A DNA stretch of 64,000 bases from Arthrobacter sp. ISL-65 (GCF_018613795.1 NZ_JAGGPN010000031.1:39306-103305), one strand, 5' to 3'. Shown: positions 27,066 to 36,260, counted from the first letter of the stretch. Translations and numbers: made by a program. The notes: generated by a model from the letters alone, not told the origin.

Positions 27066-27299
27066 CTAGCGCAGGGACTTGTCGTCGGGGTTGCGCGGCA
27101 CCACATAGGTGCTACCGTCCGGGCGCCGGACAGTTTCCCACTGCTGCGTCTCGGCCTCGCGCTGGGCGAGCAGTTTGCGGTTCTCCTCGGTCATGTCGTG
27201 CACCAGCGAACTCCTGTTGGCGGGGCCAAAAACCGCCCTGAGCTTGCCGGTTGCCCGCATGAACCGCTGTGCGCCGTTCTCTTTTGCCACGGTGTCCAC
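27066..27299 (-). CDS. Small conserved hypothetical protein (77 aa), paralogue of the neighbour
   Basis: GTG start at 27299; GGAG is close upstream (AATGGAGTGG). The protein contains RFMRATGKLRAVFGPANRSS, matching FMNLTDRLRFVFGPA of the 72-residue neighbour, and ends TYVVPRNPDDKSLR. The middle (MTEENRKLLAQREAETQQWE) is helical and charged. It is separated from the neighbour by 107 nt and is divergent from the broken MarR-type gene. Function unknown. Confidence 0.7.
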   Translation of the reverse strand: MDTVAKENGAQRFMRATGKLRAVFGPANRSSLVHDMTEENRKLLAQREAETQQWETVRRPDGSTYVVPRNPDDKSLR

Positions 27300-27340
27300 T
27301 CCATTCCACTACTACTGCCAAAATCAAGGTACACGAATTA

Positions 27341-27352
27341 TTAGTGGACTAA
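27341..27352. promoter_or_regulatory. Candidate operator palindrome in the divergent space before the MarR-type gene
   Basis: TTAGT-GG-ACTAA is a perfect inverted repeat 19 nt before the MarR-type ATG, within an A/T-rich stretch. The location fits an autoregulatory operator; the sequence itself does not prove it. Confidence 0.35.
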
Positions 27353-27370
27353 CGATCGAATGGGATGCTC

Positions 27371-27869
27371 ATGGCTACCCGCCCGAAATCCCTGGCCCCC
27401 TGTGCTACCGGAACAGCTGCAATGCCCGCCTCCGAACAGGACGACCTCCTTCTGGAAAGACAGCTGTGCTTCGCCCTGACCGTCGCCTCGCGCAGCGCCG
27501 TAGGGGCATAAGCCCGTCCTGGACAGGCTGGGGCTCACCCATCCCCAGTACTTGGTCATGCTGTGCCTTCGGGAGTCCAGTCCGCGCTCGGTCCGCGATA
27601 TCAGCGACGCCCTCCTGCACGAGCCCGCGACCATATCGCCTCTTTTGCGGCGCCTGGAAGCGGCCAGCCTCATCACGCGCACGCGCGTGGAGGGAAACGA
27701 GCGCGCCCTGGCAGTGGACCTGACTCCGCAGGGGGCGGCCCTCCGCATGCGGGCCACGGCAGTTCCCGGGACCATGATGGCCAAGCTCAGCCTCAGCCGG
27801 GACCAGGTGGAGAGCCTGCATAGCTCCATGATGGACCTCATTGCCGCCACAGGCTCCGCCCATGGGTGA
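27371..27869 (+). pseudogene. OhrR/MarR-family regulator, broken by a 2-nt deletion
   Basis: The first 46 codons read ...LLLERQLCFALTVASRSAVGA and then meet TAA at 27509. The other frame continues perfectly from 27510 with KPVLDRLGLTHPQYLVMLCLRESS and the winged-helix region to 27869. Family members read GAYKPLLD at this point, so two bases (part of the Tyr codon) are missing. The N-terminal LERQLCF retains the peroxide-sensing Cys of OhrR proteins. Either the gene is inactivated or the assembly has an error. A second possible start is ATG 27422. Confidence 0.8.
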
Positions 27870-27978
27870 TTCTCCGCCCCCGGGTGACTTCCTTTTGCTT
27901 TTCAACCGGTCCCCGCACGACGCCGGGACCCGCCACCAGCGGTGAGTCCCGGCGTCGTCCGTCCTGGGATCAGAGGCA

Positions 27979-30423
27979 CTATGGCACCGGCCGCACCGCC
28001 ACCGGTGAGCGAACGGTGTTGTCACCTGACGTCCACGTCAGGGATCCGGTGGAGTATGCGTTCAGCGGAGCCCCTGCGGTAGTAAACGTGATGGTGAACG
28101 TGGCGCTTTCACCCTCGGCCAGCGTCACTTCTGCCGGACTGACGGTGGTTGTAATGCCCGGAAGGGTGATCGCTGCCCGGTAGGTTCCCGCCGTCACCGC
28201 CGTGACCCGCCGCGTAACGGTCTGGCTGCCGGACATGGCGCCCAGTGCCACCGAGGGAAGGTTGACGTCTTTGGCTGCGATGGGAGCCACACCAAGGGCT
28301 ATTCCCTGTCCCTGGAGGAAGCCCATCCAGTCACCGATGCCGGCGTCGTAGACGAGCCCCGGGGAATCGAACCGGGCCGGCTGGACATGGCCGGCGCCCT
28401 GGGCAAAGACGTCATGCACGTCGACGCCCTTTGCATCGACCAGGTCGTACGCCGTGGTCATGATGGCGGATTTCACGGCCGCCGGGGACCACTGCGGGTT
28501 CTTGCCGAGCAGCAGGGCTCCCGAGCCGGCAATGTGCGGCGATGCCATCGACGTGCCGGACAGGAAGCCGAAATTCTCGCCCTTGAATCCGACCGGTGAA
28601 ACGGCGGCCAGAACTGCAACACCAGGAGCCGCAACATCAGGCTTGAGCAGGTCTCCGTTGGATGCCAGGGTGGGTCCGCGTGAGGAGAATCCGGCAATCT
28701 GCGGCACCGGCGGGGGTTCGGCTCCGGTGGTGTCAGTCGCCTTGAGGCTTGCCGTCATGCCCGGAGTTGCCGCCACCAGGTCCTTGATCTTCGGGTCGTC
28801 TATGTGAACCGTGGGAACACTGTGCAGATCGGCATCGAGGGAGCTGGGCGTCAGGTTGACCAGGACCATGCCCACGCCGCCGGCGCGCTTAACCTCGGCG
28901 CTCTTGTCAACGCGTGCAACAACGCCGCGGTCGCAGACCACGATCTTGTCCGCAACCTTGGCCGGGTCCAGGGAGTTCGGCGCGCACAGCGCCGCATCTG
29001 TGGCCAGGGCGGCGGCCGCCTTCACGTCCACGGCCAGAACGATCGGCTTGGAGTCCACCTCGCTGCCCATGACACTTGCGCCGGCGAACTTGCTGCCGTC
29101 CGACAGTTCCGCGGTTCCGCGCAGGGTGTTGTCGAACGTTGAGGCGGCCACGCTGGTGATCCAAGGTCCGGCATGGTTGACGGTCGAGGCCGTCGGACCG
29201 GAATTACCTGCGGAGGCGGCCACAAAGATCCCTGCGGCCGCGGCGTTCAGGAACGCGAGCGAAACGGCGTCGACAGTGGAGTTGTTATTTCCCGAGATGG
29301 AGAAGTTCAGCACGTCCACGCCGTCGAGGACGGCATCCTGGATGGCGTTAAGAATGTCCGACTCGACGCACCCGGTAGCCTCCGGAATGGCGCCTTCCCA
29401 GCAGACCTTGTAGACGGCGATCTTGGCCGCCGGCGCAACGCCTGAGCTCTTGCCAAAGTCCCGGCCGCCTGCCGACTGGGTGACGTCACTGTTTCCGGCT
29501 GCGGTGCTGCCCGTGTGGGATCCGTGGCCGCTAACGTCCAGCGGCGAGAACTTCTCGTTCGGGGACCGGAATTCCGGGGGGACCGCCGCCTTGTAGGCCT
29601 TGTCGTAGAACCTGGCACCGATGACCTTGCTGTTGCATTCCGTGCCGTCGAAACCGTCGCCGGCCACGCAGTCGCCCACGAACGTTCCCCCGTTGGCCTT
29701 GCGCATCGCGATCACGTTGCCCTGGAGTCGGTACGGCACGCCCACGTCCGGGGTGCCGGACAGCGGATCGACGGTGTCGCCGGTGAAGAACGGGTTGTCG
29801 GGCGTGTAGCCGGTGTCCACCACGCCCACGACGACGCCCTTGCCCGCCTCATCCGTGCCACCGAACTGCTGGTCCCACACGCCGTCGCCGCCCGGAAGTC
29901 CAAGGAAGTCGGTGCTCGAGTAGTCCGGCTTGCGCATGCTGTCCGGGACCACGGCCAGCACGCTGCTGTCACCGGCGAGCGCCTTGGCCTGCGCCGCGGA
30001 GAGTACAGCGCTGAAGCCGTTGAGGGCCAGGGTGTAGCTCCTGTTGATGGTCACGCCCGTTGATGCTGCCGCCTGCCGCTGCTTGGCCCTGAGGTGAGCA
30101 TCGTATTTGCGGGAGTTGGGGCCGGAGGGGTTCAGCTTCTTACTCTTCGGCACCGCCGTGCCGGGGATGCCGGCCACGCCGCCGGAATAAGTGGCCAGCG
30201 GTTTGTCCTTGAGCATCACGATGTAGTGGCCGTCGTCGAGCGGGGATGCCGCCGGCTGGGCAGCGGTTGGCCGGAGAGCAGCCAGCTGCGCCGATGCAGG
30301 TGCGGGAGCCGCCGCCGTTGGTCCGGCGAGGCCCTGGCCGATGACCATGGCAAGGGCTACGGCGAATATGGCCGGCAGCCTACTGCTGTGTCCGGGGCGG
30401 GTAGTGGATTGCTGAGGGATCAT
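27979..30423 (-). CDS. Secreted subtilisin-like serine protease (S8) with PA domain, 814 aa
   Basis: ATG 30423 is chosen because AAGGAAGG precedes it; the frame extends upstream without a better site. A signal peptide (residues 15-40, ending near AAAPAPA) is followed by an inhibitor I9 propeptide (HYIVMLKDKP...). The catalytic triad is complete: Asp203 in GVVDTGY, His300 in SGHGSHT, Ser625 in SGTSMASPH. A PA insert (about 470-565) carries IVVCDRGVVARV. The C-terminus is an Ig/Fn3-like domain ending VRSPVAVRPVP, without wall anchor. It is a paralogue of the subtilase at 32867 and converges on neither, facing the SSI-like genes divergently. Confidence 0.95.
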   Translation of the reverse strand: MIPQQSTTRPGHSSRLPAIFAVALAMVIGQGLAGPTAAAPAPASAQLAALRPTAAQPAASPLDDGHYIVMLKDKPLATYSGGVAGIPGTAVPKSKKLNPSGPNSRKYDAHLRAKQRQAAASTGVTINRSYTLALNGFSAVLSAAQAKALAGDSSVLAVVPDSMRKPDYSSTDFLGLPGGDGVWDQQFGGTDEAGKGVVVGVVDTGYTPDNPFFTGDTVDPLSGTPDVGVPYRLQGNVIAMRKANGGTFVGDCVAGDGFDGTECNSKVIGARFYDKAYKAAVPPEFRSPNEKFSPLDVSGHGSHTGSTAAGNSDVTQSAGGRDFGKSSGVAPAAKIAVYKVCWEGAIPEATGCVESDILNAIQDAVLDGVDVLNFSISGNNNSTVDAVSLAFLNAAAAGIFVAASAGNSGPTASTVNHAGPWITSVAASTFDNTLRGTAELSDGSKFAGASVMGSEVDSKPIVLAVDVKAAAALATDAALCAPNSLDPAKVADKIVVCDRGVVARVDKSAEVKRAGGVGMVLVNLTPSSLDADLHSVPTVHIDDPKIKDLVAATPGMTASLKATDTTGAEPPPVPQIAGFSSRGPTLASNGDLLKPDVAAPGVAVLAAVSPVGFKGENFGFLSGTSMASPHIAGSGALLLGKNPQWSPAAVKSAIMTTAYDLVDAKGVDVHDVFAQGAGHVQPARFDSPGLVYDAGIGDWMGFLQGQGIALGVAPIAAKDVNLPSVALGAMSGSQTVTRRVTAVTAGTYRAAITLPGITTTVSPAEVTLAEGESATFTITFTTAGAPLNAYSTGSLTWTSGDNTVRSPVAVRPVP

Positions 30424-30664
30424 GGGGGATGCCTTCCTTGGTTCAGGACCTGTAGACCTTCGGTCCCACGAACTGGACGCTCTGCCCCCCATGGGCGTCA
30501 TCACTATTTGGTTATGCCGCGCACCCGTTGATGTCAGAAAGATACCGCGGACGCCCCCAAGAATCGATACCCTTCCGTTAGCAATTGCCGGGTACCGTTA
30601 TCCGGCTGTACCGGACGGCCCGGGGCCCCGACGGTAGAATGGGAAAAACTTGAGGAGACCCGGC

Positions 30665-31303
30665 ATGCGCAAGCAACTGATTTCTGTGCTGCTCGCCCTC
30701 GCAGCGACGGGCGGTCTCGCGGCCTGCACCCCGAACACCGGAACCGGCCAGCCTTCGGCCACCCCCGGGACCACCACCGGCTCGCCGGGGACCTCATCGC
30801 CCGGAACTTCATCACCGGGCACCGAGACTCCGGGCACTGAAACCCCCGGCACCGGCACTCCCAGTACCCCGGCGCCCGGCTCTACACCGCCCGACGCCGA
30901 AACGACGGTCCCAGCGCCCGCACCCCCTGCCGCTTCTCCCCTGCCGTCCGGGCCCAGCGCCGGCGATGCCGAACTGTCCATCACGGTCAAAGCGTCGAAG
31001 GACGGAAAGGCCGCCAATTACACTCTGGTCTGCAAGGGCGGCGCGCCGATGGCAGAGAGCCAGCACCCCAACGCCGCAGCAGCCTGCACTTCGCTGAAGG
31101 ACAACGCAGCCATCGTGAACCCCGCCGCGCCGCCCAAGGGCATCTCCTGCACGCAGCAGTATGGCGGGCCGCAGGTTGCCAGCGTGACCGGCGAAGTCAA
31201 TGGCACCCCCGTGGAGACCTCCTTCGCCCTGCGGGACGGCTGCCAGATCGGAGCCTGGAACGCCGCCAAGGACATCCTCGGTGCTGCAGGCGGGGCTCTC
31301 TAG
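30665..31303 (+). CDS. Lipoprotein with SSI-like (subtilisin inhibitor) domain
   Basis: ATG 30665 with GAGGAG upstream; 212 residues. The lipobox LAAC places the lipid on Cys21. Residues 25-95 are a Thr/Ser/Pro/Gly repeat stalk (TETPG, TSSPG). From residue 100 the domain resembles Streptomyces subtilisin inhibitor: NYTLVC...HPNAAAACTSL, then ISCTQQYGGPQVASVTGEVNG and FALRDGCQIGAW. The four Cys (123, 141, 162, 193) match the two SSI disulfides; the CTQQY loop aligns with the reactive-site loop CPMVY, making Gln the P1 residue. It lies between two subtilase genes. The inhibitor role is inferred from pattern and context. Confidence 0.8.
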   Translation: MRKQLISVLLALAATGGLAACTPNTGTGQPSATPGTTTGSPGTSSPGTSSPGTETPGTETPGTGTPSTPAPGSTPPDAETTVPAPAPPAASPLPSGPSAGDAELSITVKASKDGKAANYTLVCKGGAPMAESQHPNAAAACTSLKDNAAIVNPAAPPKGISCTQQYGGPQVASVTGEVNGTPVETSFALRDGCQIGAWNAAKDILGAAGGAL

Positions 31304-31307
31304 CACC

Positions 31308-32264
31308 GTGGCAGGCACTGCATTGACGATCCCCGCCGCCCAGGTCCTCTCCGCCGCCGACTGGAAGGGACGGGAAGCCGCCCACGTGCGCCGGGTGCGC
31401 CGCTACGCCGATCCCTACCTTGCCCGCCGTTCCGCGGGGCGGAAGCATCCCGTGGAGGACTTCCTCTTCACGTACTACACGCAAAAGCCCGGCCAGCTCC
31501 TGCGCTGGCATCCCGGTGACGGTGCGGTCGTCTCCGGAACGGAGGCGGCTGCCCGCAAGGACTGGAAATACTACAAAGCACTCGACGGCGGTGAGCTGGC
31601 CAGCGCGGGCCTTCCGCCCGGCATCACCGCGGTGGCGTTCGACCGTCAGGCGTTCCTGGCCGAACGGCGCGAGGCTCTCCTGTTTGCCCGGATCATCCTG
31701 GCCGCAACCGCCGCGCGGCCGGCGCAGTTCGGCTGCTTCGGCCTGCACGAGTGGGCCATGGTCTACCGGCAGGAGAAGTTCGAGCTGCGCCACGAGTACC
31801 TCAAGCTGCGGCTGGGCGCCGCGGGCACGGACAAGGTGGTCGAGGACAACAGGATCCGCTGCTCACACTTTGACGCGTTCCGGTTCTACACACCCGACGC
31901 CGTGCCCCTGAACGAGCTTTCCCCCAGCCGGGAGAACCAGCGGACCATGGAGCAGCCCGGCTGCCTGCACGCCAACATGGACCTCTACAAGTGGGCGTAC
32001 AAGCTCTCCCCTGCCCTGCCCAGCGAACTCGTCATGGACTGCTTCGAGCTGTCCTGGCGGGTGCGGGCCATGGACATGCAGGCCTCCCCCTATGACCTCA
32101 CAGACTGGGGCTACCCGGCCATTCCGATTGAGACCGCCGACGGCAAGGCTGCTTACGTGGAGCAGCAGCGCGCCTTCTCGGCCGAAGCCCAGGAGCTGCG
32201 TGGCAGGCTGATGGCCGCCCTCGCGCCGCTCTTCGACAGCCTCGGAACGGAGACCGAAGGATGA
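31308..32264 (+). CDS. Conserved actinobacterial protein, often labelled 3-methyladenine DNA glycosylase
   Basis: GTG 31308 gives 318 residues, four bases after the lipoprotein stop. Distinct segments are HPVEDFLFTYYTQKPGQLLRWHPG, FGCFGLHEWAMVY, RCSHFDAFRFY, NMDLYKWAYKLSPALPSELVMDCFELSWRVRAMDMQASPYDL. I know this protein family only by its common database label; I see no helix-hairpin-helix or AAG catalytic motif, so enzymatic activity is not supported by sequence. It overlaps the next gene by four bases and is therefore translationally coupled to the second SSI-like gene. Confidence 0.7.
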   Translation: MAGTALTIPAAQVLSAADWKGREAAHVRRVRRYADPYLARRSAGRKHPVEDFLFTYYTQKPGQLLRWHPGDGAVVSGTEAAARKDWKYYKALDGGELASAGLPPGITAVAFDRQAFLAERREALLFARIILAATAARPAQFGCFGLHEWAMVYRQEKFELRHEYLKLRLGAAGTDKVVEDNRIRCSHFDAFRFYTPDAVPLNELSPSRENQRTMEQPGCLHANMDLYKWAYKLSPALPSELVMDCFELSWRVRAMDMQASPYDLTDWGYPAIPIETADGKAAYVEQQRAFSAEAQELRGRLMAALAPLFDSLGTETEG

Positions 32265-32665
32265 GCGATACACCTCAATTCCCGGGCGCAGGCCCGGACG
32301 TCGGCCTGCCTCCGGACACGGACCTTGAACTGACCGTCGCCCTCACCCACGAACCGGGCGGCCCGGAACACGTCTTTGTCCTGGTCAGCCGTTCCGGCCA
32401 ACTGGTGGAATCAACCCTCCCGGATCCTGCGGCGGCGATTGCCGCCGTCGGACGCTTCGGCGAACGGATCTTTTTCCCCGAACCGGGCCCGCCCAGGCTG
32501 TGCACCCAGCAGTACGGCGGCCCCCAGGTGGCCGTGGTCACAGGCACTTTCAACGGACGCACGGTGAACTCCCGGTTTTCCCTGACGGACGGCTGCGAAA
32601 TTGCCCGCTGGCGGACGCTATCCCCGCTGCTGGGCGGAGTGGCCGGGTCCACCGGCGCCATCTGA
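32261..32665 (+). CDS. SSI-like protein without signal peptide (134 aa)
   Basis: The ATG overlaps the previous stop (ATGA). Residues 22-126 follow the subtilisin-inhibitor pattern: LELTVALTHEPGG, DPAAAIAAVGRFGERIFF, then LCTQQYGGPQVAVVTGTFNG and FSLTDGCEIARW, nearly identical in the last part to the lipoprotein at 30665. Only the second disulfide pair (Cys81, Cys112) is retained; the first is lost. There is no export signal, so it would be cytoplasmic unless exported by an unrecognised route. It may guard against intracellular protease activity or be a non-inhibitory relative. Confidence 0.7.
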   Translation: MSDTPQFPGAGPDVGLPPDTDLELTVALTHEPGGPEHVFVLVSRSGQLVESTLPDPAAAIAAVGRFGERIFFPEPGPPRLCTQQYGGPQVAVVTGTFNGRTVNSRFSLTDGCEIARWRTLSPLLGGVAGSTGAI

Positions 32666-32701
32666 GCTGCCAGGACATCCTTGGCCGCGCGGTCCAAGAA
32701 A

Positions 32702-32764
32702 GAGCTTTTGTACACATATCGCGACTTCCGGGGCGTTTAGCGCCCATTATCTGTACGAATACTC
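32702..32764. repeat. 63-nt palindromic element, copy 4 (degenerate)
   Basis: GAGCTTTTGTACACATATCG and ATTATCTGTACGAATACTC show several mismatches with each other, but the apex GGGCG-TTTAG-CGCCC is intact and the total length is again 63. It lies in the space between the SSI-like gene and the convergent subtilase gene. Confidence 0.8.
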
Positions 32765-32866
32765 CAACCATACGCACGGCGAAGGCCGGCGGGACATTGG
32801 CATTTTGCGCCACGCCCGGCGGCCTTCGCTGTGGGGCCCCTTCGGGAGCCCGGTTCCGGGACCTTC

Positions 32867-35800
32867 CTAGATGGAGTTATCCGGTGACCGCGTCAGGTCC
32901 TGGTTCTGGACCTTCCCCCGTTCCTTCTTTTTCTTCGGATCTTCCGAGGCCGGTGCAACAGCGACGGCGCCGCCCTCCGCCACCACGACGTTCACGAACG
33001 TCGGGGCGCTGGCCCCATCGAAGGTGATCCGCCCGATGTAGGAGCCGGGCGCCAGGTTCTTCCAGGTGAGGGCGAGCTTCCCGCTGAGCCCGTTCGCAAG
33101 CCGGACCGGATCAGGAGTCACGGTGGCGTTGCCCTCGTTTGCCCCCAGGACCGCAGCATCCACCGAGGCCTTGGTTGCCTGTTGGTTGGGACTGTCGTAG
33201 AGATTCACGAACATCTGGTAGGTACCGGCAGCAGGGTTCGGAATCGAAACAGACTCGCTCGCCGAGGCCGTGGCGACCACAATTCCCTGCCCGTCCGGCG
33301 TGACCACCACCATGTCGAAGTCGGCGTTCTCATCCGCGGAAATCACGGACAGCTTGGCCAGGGGCACGCCGGCCGGAACTTCCACCGTCTTGACGAAGTT
33401 CGAGGCGTCGGCCTCGTACCGGAACGGCCCGGGTACGAGTTCGATGGCCGAGGAGTCCGCCTTCGACAGACCGTCGAGCGTCACGTTCGTGGGCAAGTTC
33501 GAGCCCGAGACGATGCCGATATTGCCTGAACTGTTGGCCCCCTGGGAGGTGAACGCAATGTTCTTGGGAGCCACCACCGACTGCGGCCGGACCGCAATCG
33601 GTGATGTCACTGTCTTGTTGGCACCCCGCCACGTGAGCGAACCCGCGGCAAACTCGCCCAACTTGGCACTCTGGTTCTCAAAGGCCACCTTGAACTTGCG
33701 CTTCTCGCCGGCAGCGCCAAAGGACAGGACCGACGGCGTCACCGTCACCTTCACTCCGGGCACGCTGGCCTTTGCGCTGTAGACACCCGGCGTCAGCGCA
33801 GTCACCGTGCGGGTGACCTCGATCCTGCCGGCCAGGTTTCCGAGCGAGAAGGACGGGACGTTCATGTCACGGGGCCGCGTGCTACCGAGCCCAGGCATGC
33901 CCAGATCGACGCCGGTTCCCTGGATAAACCGCAGGTAGTCGTCGACGGTGGCGTCGTACACGAGACCCGGATCCAGCACACGGGCGGGATCCACCTGCCC
34001 CGCGCCGGTGGCGAGGACGTCCGTATTCTTGCTGCCGTCTGCGAGCTTGACGTCGCTGGCAGTGGTCATCATGGCCGACTTCACGGCGGCCGCGGACCAG
34101 GTGGGGTTCTTGCCCAGGATCAGGGCACCGAAGCCGGCCACGTGCGGCGACGCCATGGAGGTGCCGGACATGAACCCAAACTCGTCGCCGCCGGCACCGA
34201 TCGGAGAAACGCCGGCAAGGACAGCGACGCCGGGTGCAGCGACGTCGGGCTTCAGCAGGTCAGAGTCGGCGGCGAGGAGCGGTCCGCGGGAGGAGAAGCC
34301 GGCGATCTGCGGCTGCGCCTCGGCGGGCAGTCCCGTTGTGTCCTTGTTGACCAGGGAGACCGTGATGGCCGGGTTCGCCGCCACCTTGGCCTTGATGGTT
34401 TCCGTGGCAGGCGGATTCACATGCACGGTGGGGACGGAGTGCTTGTCGGCGTCGAGCGATGATGCGGCCAGGTTCACGAGGATCATGCCCACCCCGCCGC
34501 CCCGCGCAACCTCGGCACTCTTGGCCACCCGGTCATAGACGCCGCGGTCGCAGACCACCACCTTGCCTGCAATCTTGGCCGGATCGAGCGAACCGGGGGC
34601 GCACAGTGCAGGGTCGGCGGCCTGTCCGGATGCTGCATTGGCGGCGAGCACAACGCCTGCCCCGGCAACTTCACGGTTCATGATGCTGGCGCCGCGGAAC
34701 TTGCTGCCGTCGGAGAACTCCACGGTGCCCTGCAGCTCCTGGGAGAAGCTGCTGGCCGCAACGGTGGTGACCCACGGCTCGCCGTGGTTCACGGTGCTTG
34801 CTTCAGGGCCGGAGTTGCCTGCGGAGGTGGCCACGAAGATGCCGGCTGAGGCGGCGGACAGGAACGCCATGGACACCGGGTCCGTCGTGCTGGAGGTGGT
34901 GCCCGAGATCGAGTAGTTCAGGACGTCCACGCCGTCGAGCACGGCCTGGTTGATGGCGTCGACAGCGGACGAGGTGTAGCAGCCGCCGGTGTTGGGATCG
35001 TTGTCCTCCCAGCAGATCTTGTAGCTGGAAAGCTTGGCGGCCGGTGCGATGCCGCCGGTCAGGCCGAAGCTGCGACCGTCGACGAAGGTTTCCACGTCGG
35101 CGTTGCCGGCCGCGGTGCTTGCCGTGTGGGTTCCGTGGCTTCCCACATCCACCGGCGAAATCAGTTCCTCCGGCGCCCGGTCCTGCTTGGCCACGGAATC
35201 CTCGAAGGCGTCGGAGAAGTACCTGGCACTGAGGACCTTGGAGTTGCAGGCCGTTCCGTTGAACTCTTCACCCTTTTGGCACTCGCCCTCGAAGGTGCTG
35301 CCGTCTGATTTCAGCATCGCGATGTTACCGCCGGCGGCGCGGTAGGGAACGCCTACCTCCGGATTGCCCTTGAGCTGTGCAACCTCATTGCCGGCGAAGA
35401 ACTGGCTGCCCGGCGTGTAGCCGGAGTCGATGACGCCCACCACAACGCCCTTGCCGGCGCCGGCCTTGCCGCCGAACTGCCTGTTCCACGTGCCGTAGGC
35501 TCCGCTGAGCTTGAGGAAGTCCGTGGTGGAGTAGTCCGGGGCCTGCTGGGTGTCGGGTGCCACCGCGAGGACCTCAGGGTTCTTGGCAAGGTTCACGGCC
35601 TGGTCGGCGGTAAGCCTGGCGGTGAATCCATTGAGTGCCGCCGTGTATTTGCGGCGGATCTGCACGTTTTCCTTCTCAGCCAGCGCGGCCTGTTTCGCCT
35701 CCAGGTGGGCCTGGTACTTGCGCACCTCCGCCCGGTCGGCGTCGAGTTTGTGGCCGGACCGCGGCTTGGTGGCCTGCAGGCCCGGAGTGCCGCCCTCGTA

Positions 35801-36022
35801 GGTGGCGGCGGGCTTCTCGGTCAGGACCACAATGTAGCGGCCGGCCGAGTAGTCGTTGGGGTCGACGTTCTTTTGCTGTGCGGCCGTGGCCGCAACCTGC
35901 GACGGCGCCGCGGTTGCCGGCAGCGCGCCGACTGACGAAAGAAGCAAAGGCAAGCCGACAACCAGTGCCGCTGCTTTCCCGGCCCCCCGGCTTAGGAATA
36001 AGCTTTTTCCTGCTGATTTCAC
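32867..36022 (-). CDS. Secreted subtilisin-like serine protease (S8), large, 1051 aa
   Basis: GTG 36022 is preferred: it gives a clear signal peptide (MKSAGKSLFLSRGAGKAAAL, cleavage near ATAAPS), whereas the longer frame lacks one. An I9 propeptide (YIVVLTEKP...) follows. The triad is Asp199 (VIDSGYTPG), His295 (GSHGTHTA) and Ser621 (SGTSMASPH). A PA insert (about 455-560) carries VVVCDRGVYDRV. After the catalytic domain come Fn3-like and PPC-like beta domains (about 710-1030). A polar KKKKERGKVQ stretch precedes the C-terminus. It is clearly paralogous to the 814-residue subtilase on the other side of the SSI-like genes. Confidence 0.95.
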   Translation of the reverse strand: MKSAGKSLFLSRGAGKAAALVVGLPLLLSSVGALPATAAPSQVAATAAQQKNVDPNDYSAGRYIVVLTEKPAATYEGGTPGLQATKPRSGHKLDADRAEVRKYQAHLEAKQAALAEKENVQIRRKYTAALNGFTARLTADQAVNLAKNPEVLAVAPDTQQAPDYSTTDFLKLSGAYGTWNRQFGGKAGAGKGVVVGVIDSGYTPGSQFFAGNEVAQLKGNPEVGVPYRAAGGNIAMLKSDGSTFEGECQKGEEFNGTACNSKVLSARYFSDAFEDSVAKQDRAPEELISPVDVGSHGTHTASTAAGNADVETFVDGRSFGLTGGIAPAAKLSSYKICWEDNDPNTGGCYTSSAVDAINQAVLDGVDVLNYSISGTTSSTTDPVSMAFLSAASAGIFVATSAGNSGPEASTVNHGEPWVTTVAASSFSQELQGTVEFSDGSKFRGASIMNREVAGAGVVLAANAASGQAADPALCAPGSLDPAKIAGKVVVCDRGVYDRVAKSAEVARGGGVGMILVNLAASSLDADKHSVPTVHVNPPATETIKAKVAANPAITVSLVNKDTTGLPAEAQPQIAGFSSRGPLLAADSDLLKPDVAAPGVAVLAGVSPIGAGGDEFGFMSGTSMASPHVAGFGALILGKNPTWSAAAVKSAMMTTASDVKLADGSKNTDVLATGAGQVDPARVLDPGLVYDATVDDYLRFIQGTGVDLGMPGLGSTRPRDMNVPSFSLGNLAGRIEVTRTVTALTPGVYSAKASVPGVKVTVTPSVLSFGAAGEKRKFKVAFENQSAKLGEFAAGSLTWRGANKTVTSPIAVRPQSVVAPKNIAFTSQGANSSGNIGIVSGSNLPTNVTLDGLSKADSSAIELVPGPFRYEADASNFVKTVEVPAGVPLAKLSVISADENADFDMVVVTPDGQGIVVATASASESVSIPNPAAGTYQMFVNLYDSPNQQATKASVDAAVLGANEGNATVTPDPVRLANGLSGKLALTWKNLAPGSYIGRITFDGASAPTFVNVVVAEGGAVAVAPASEDPKKKKERGKVQNQDLTRSPDNSI

Positions 36023-36223
36023 GAGTGCTTGGAACCTTTCATAAGGAACGGCCCCGGCTACGTTGCCGGGCGCAGGCGGCAACGACACGTGAAGATGACA
36101 GGTCCTGTCGATCCCAGCAATCGTCGACCGATCCCCACAGTACCTACCGAGAGCCGGATATGACATAGGGCGCAATCCCCGAGTTTACTTTTTTGTCACT
36201 GCCCTTGACACTGGCATCAAAAA

Positions 36224-36260
36224 GCAGCGGCGGGTGCCCGGAAAGGGCACCCGCCGCTGC
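36224..36260 (-). terminator. Strong intrinsic terminator
   Basis: GCAGCGGCGGGTGCCC and its exact complement form a 16-bp perfect stem with a 5-nt loop. On the minus strand it is followed by TTTTT, so it ends the small gene at 36294. Confidence 0.9.
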
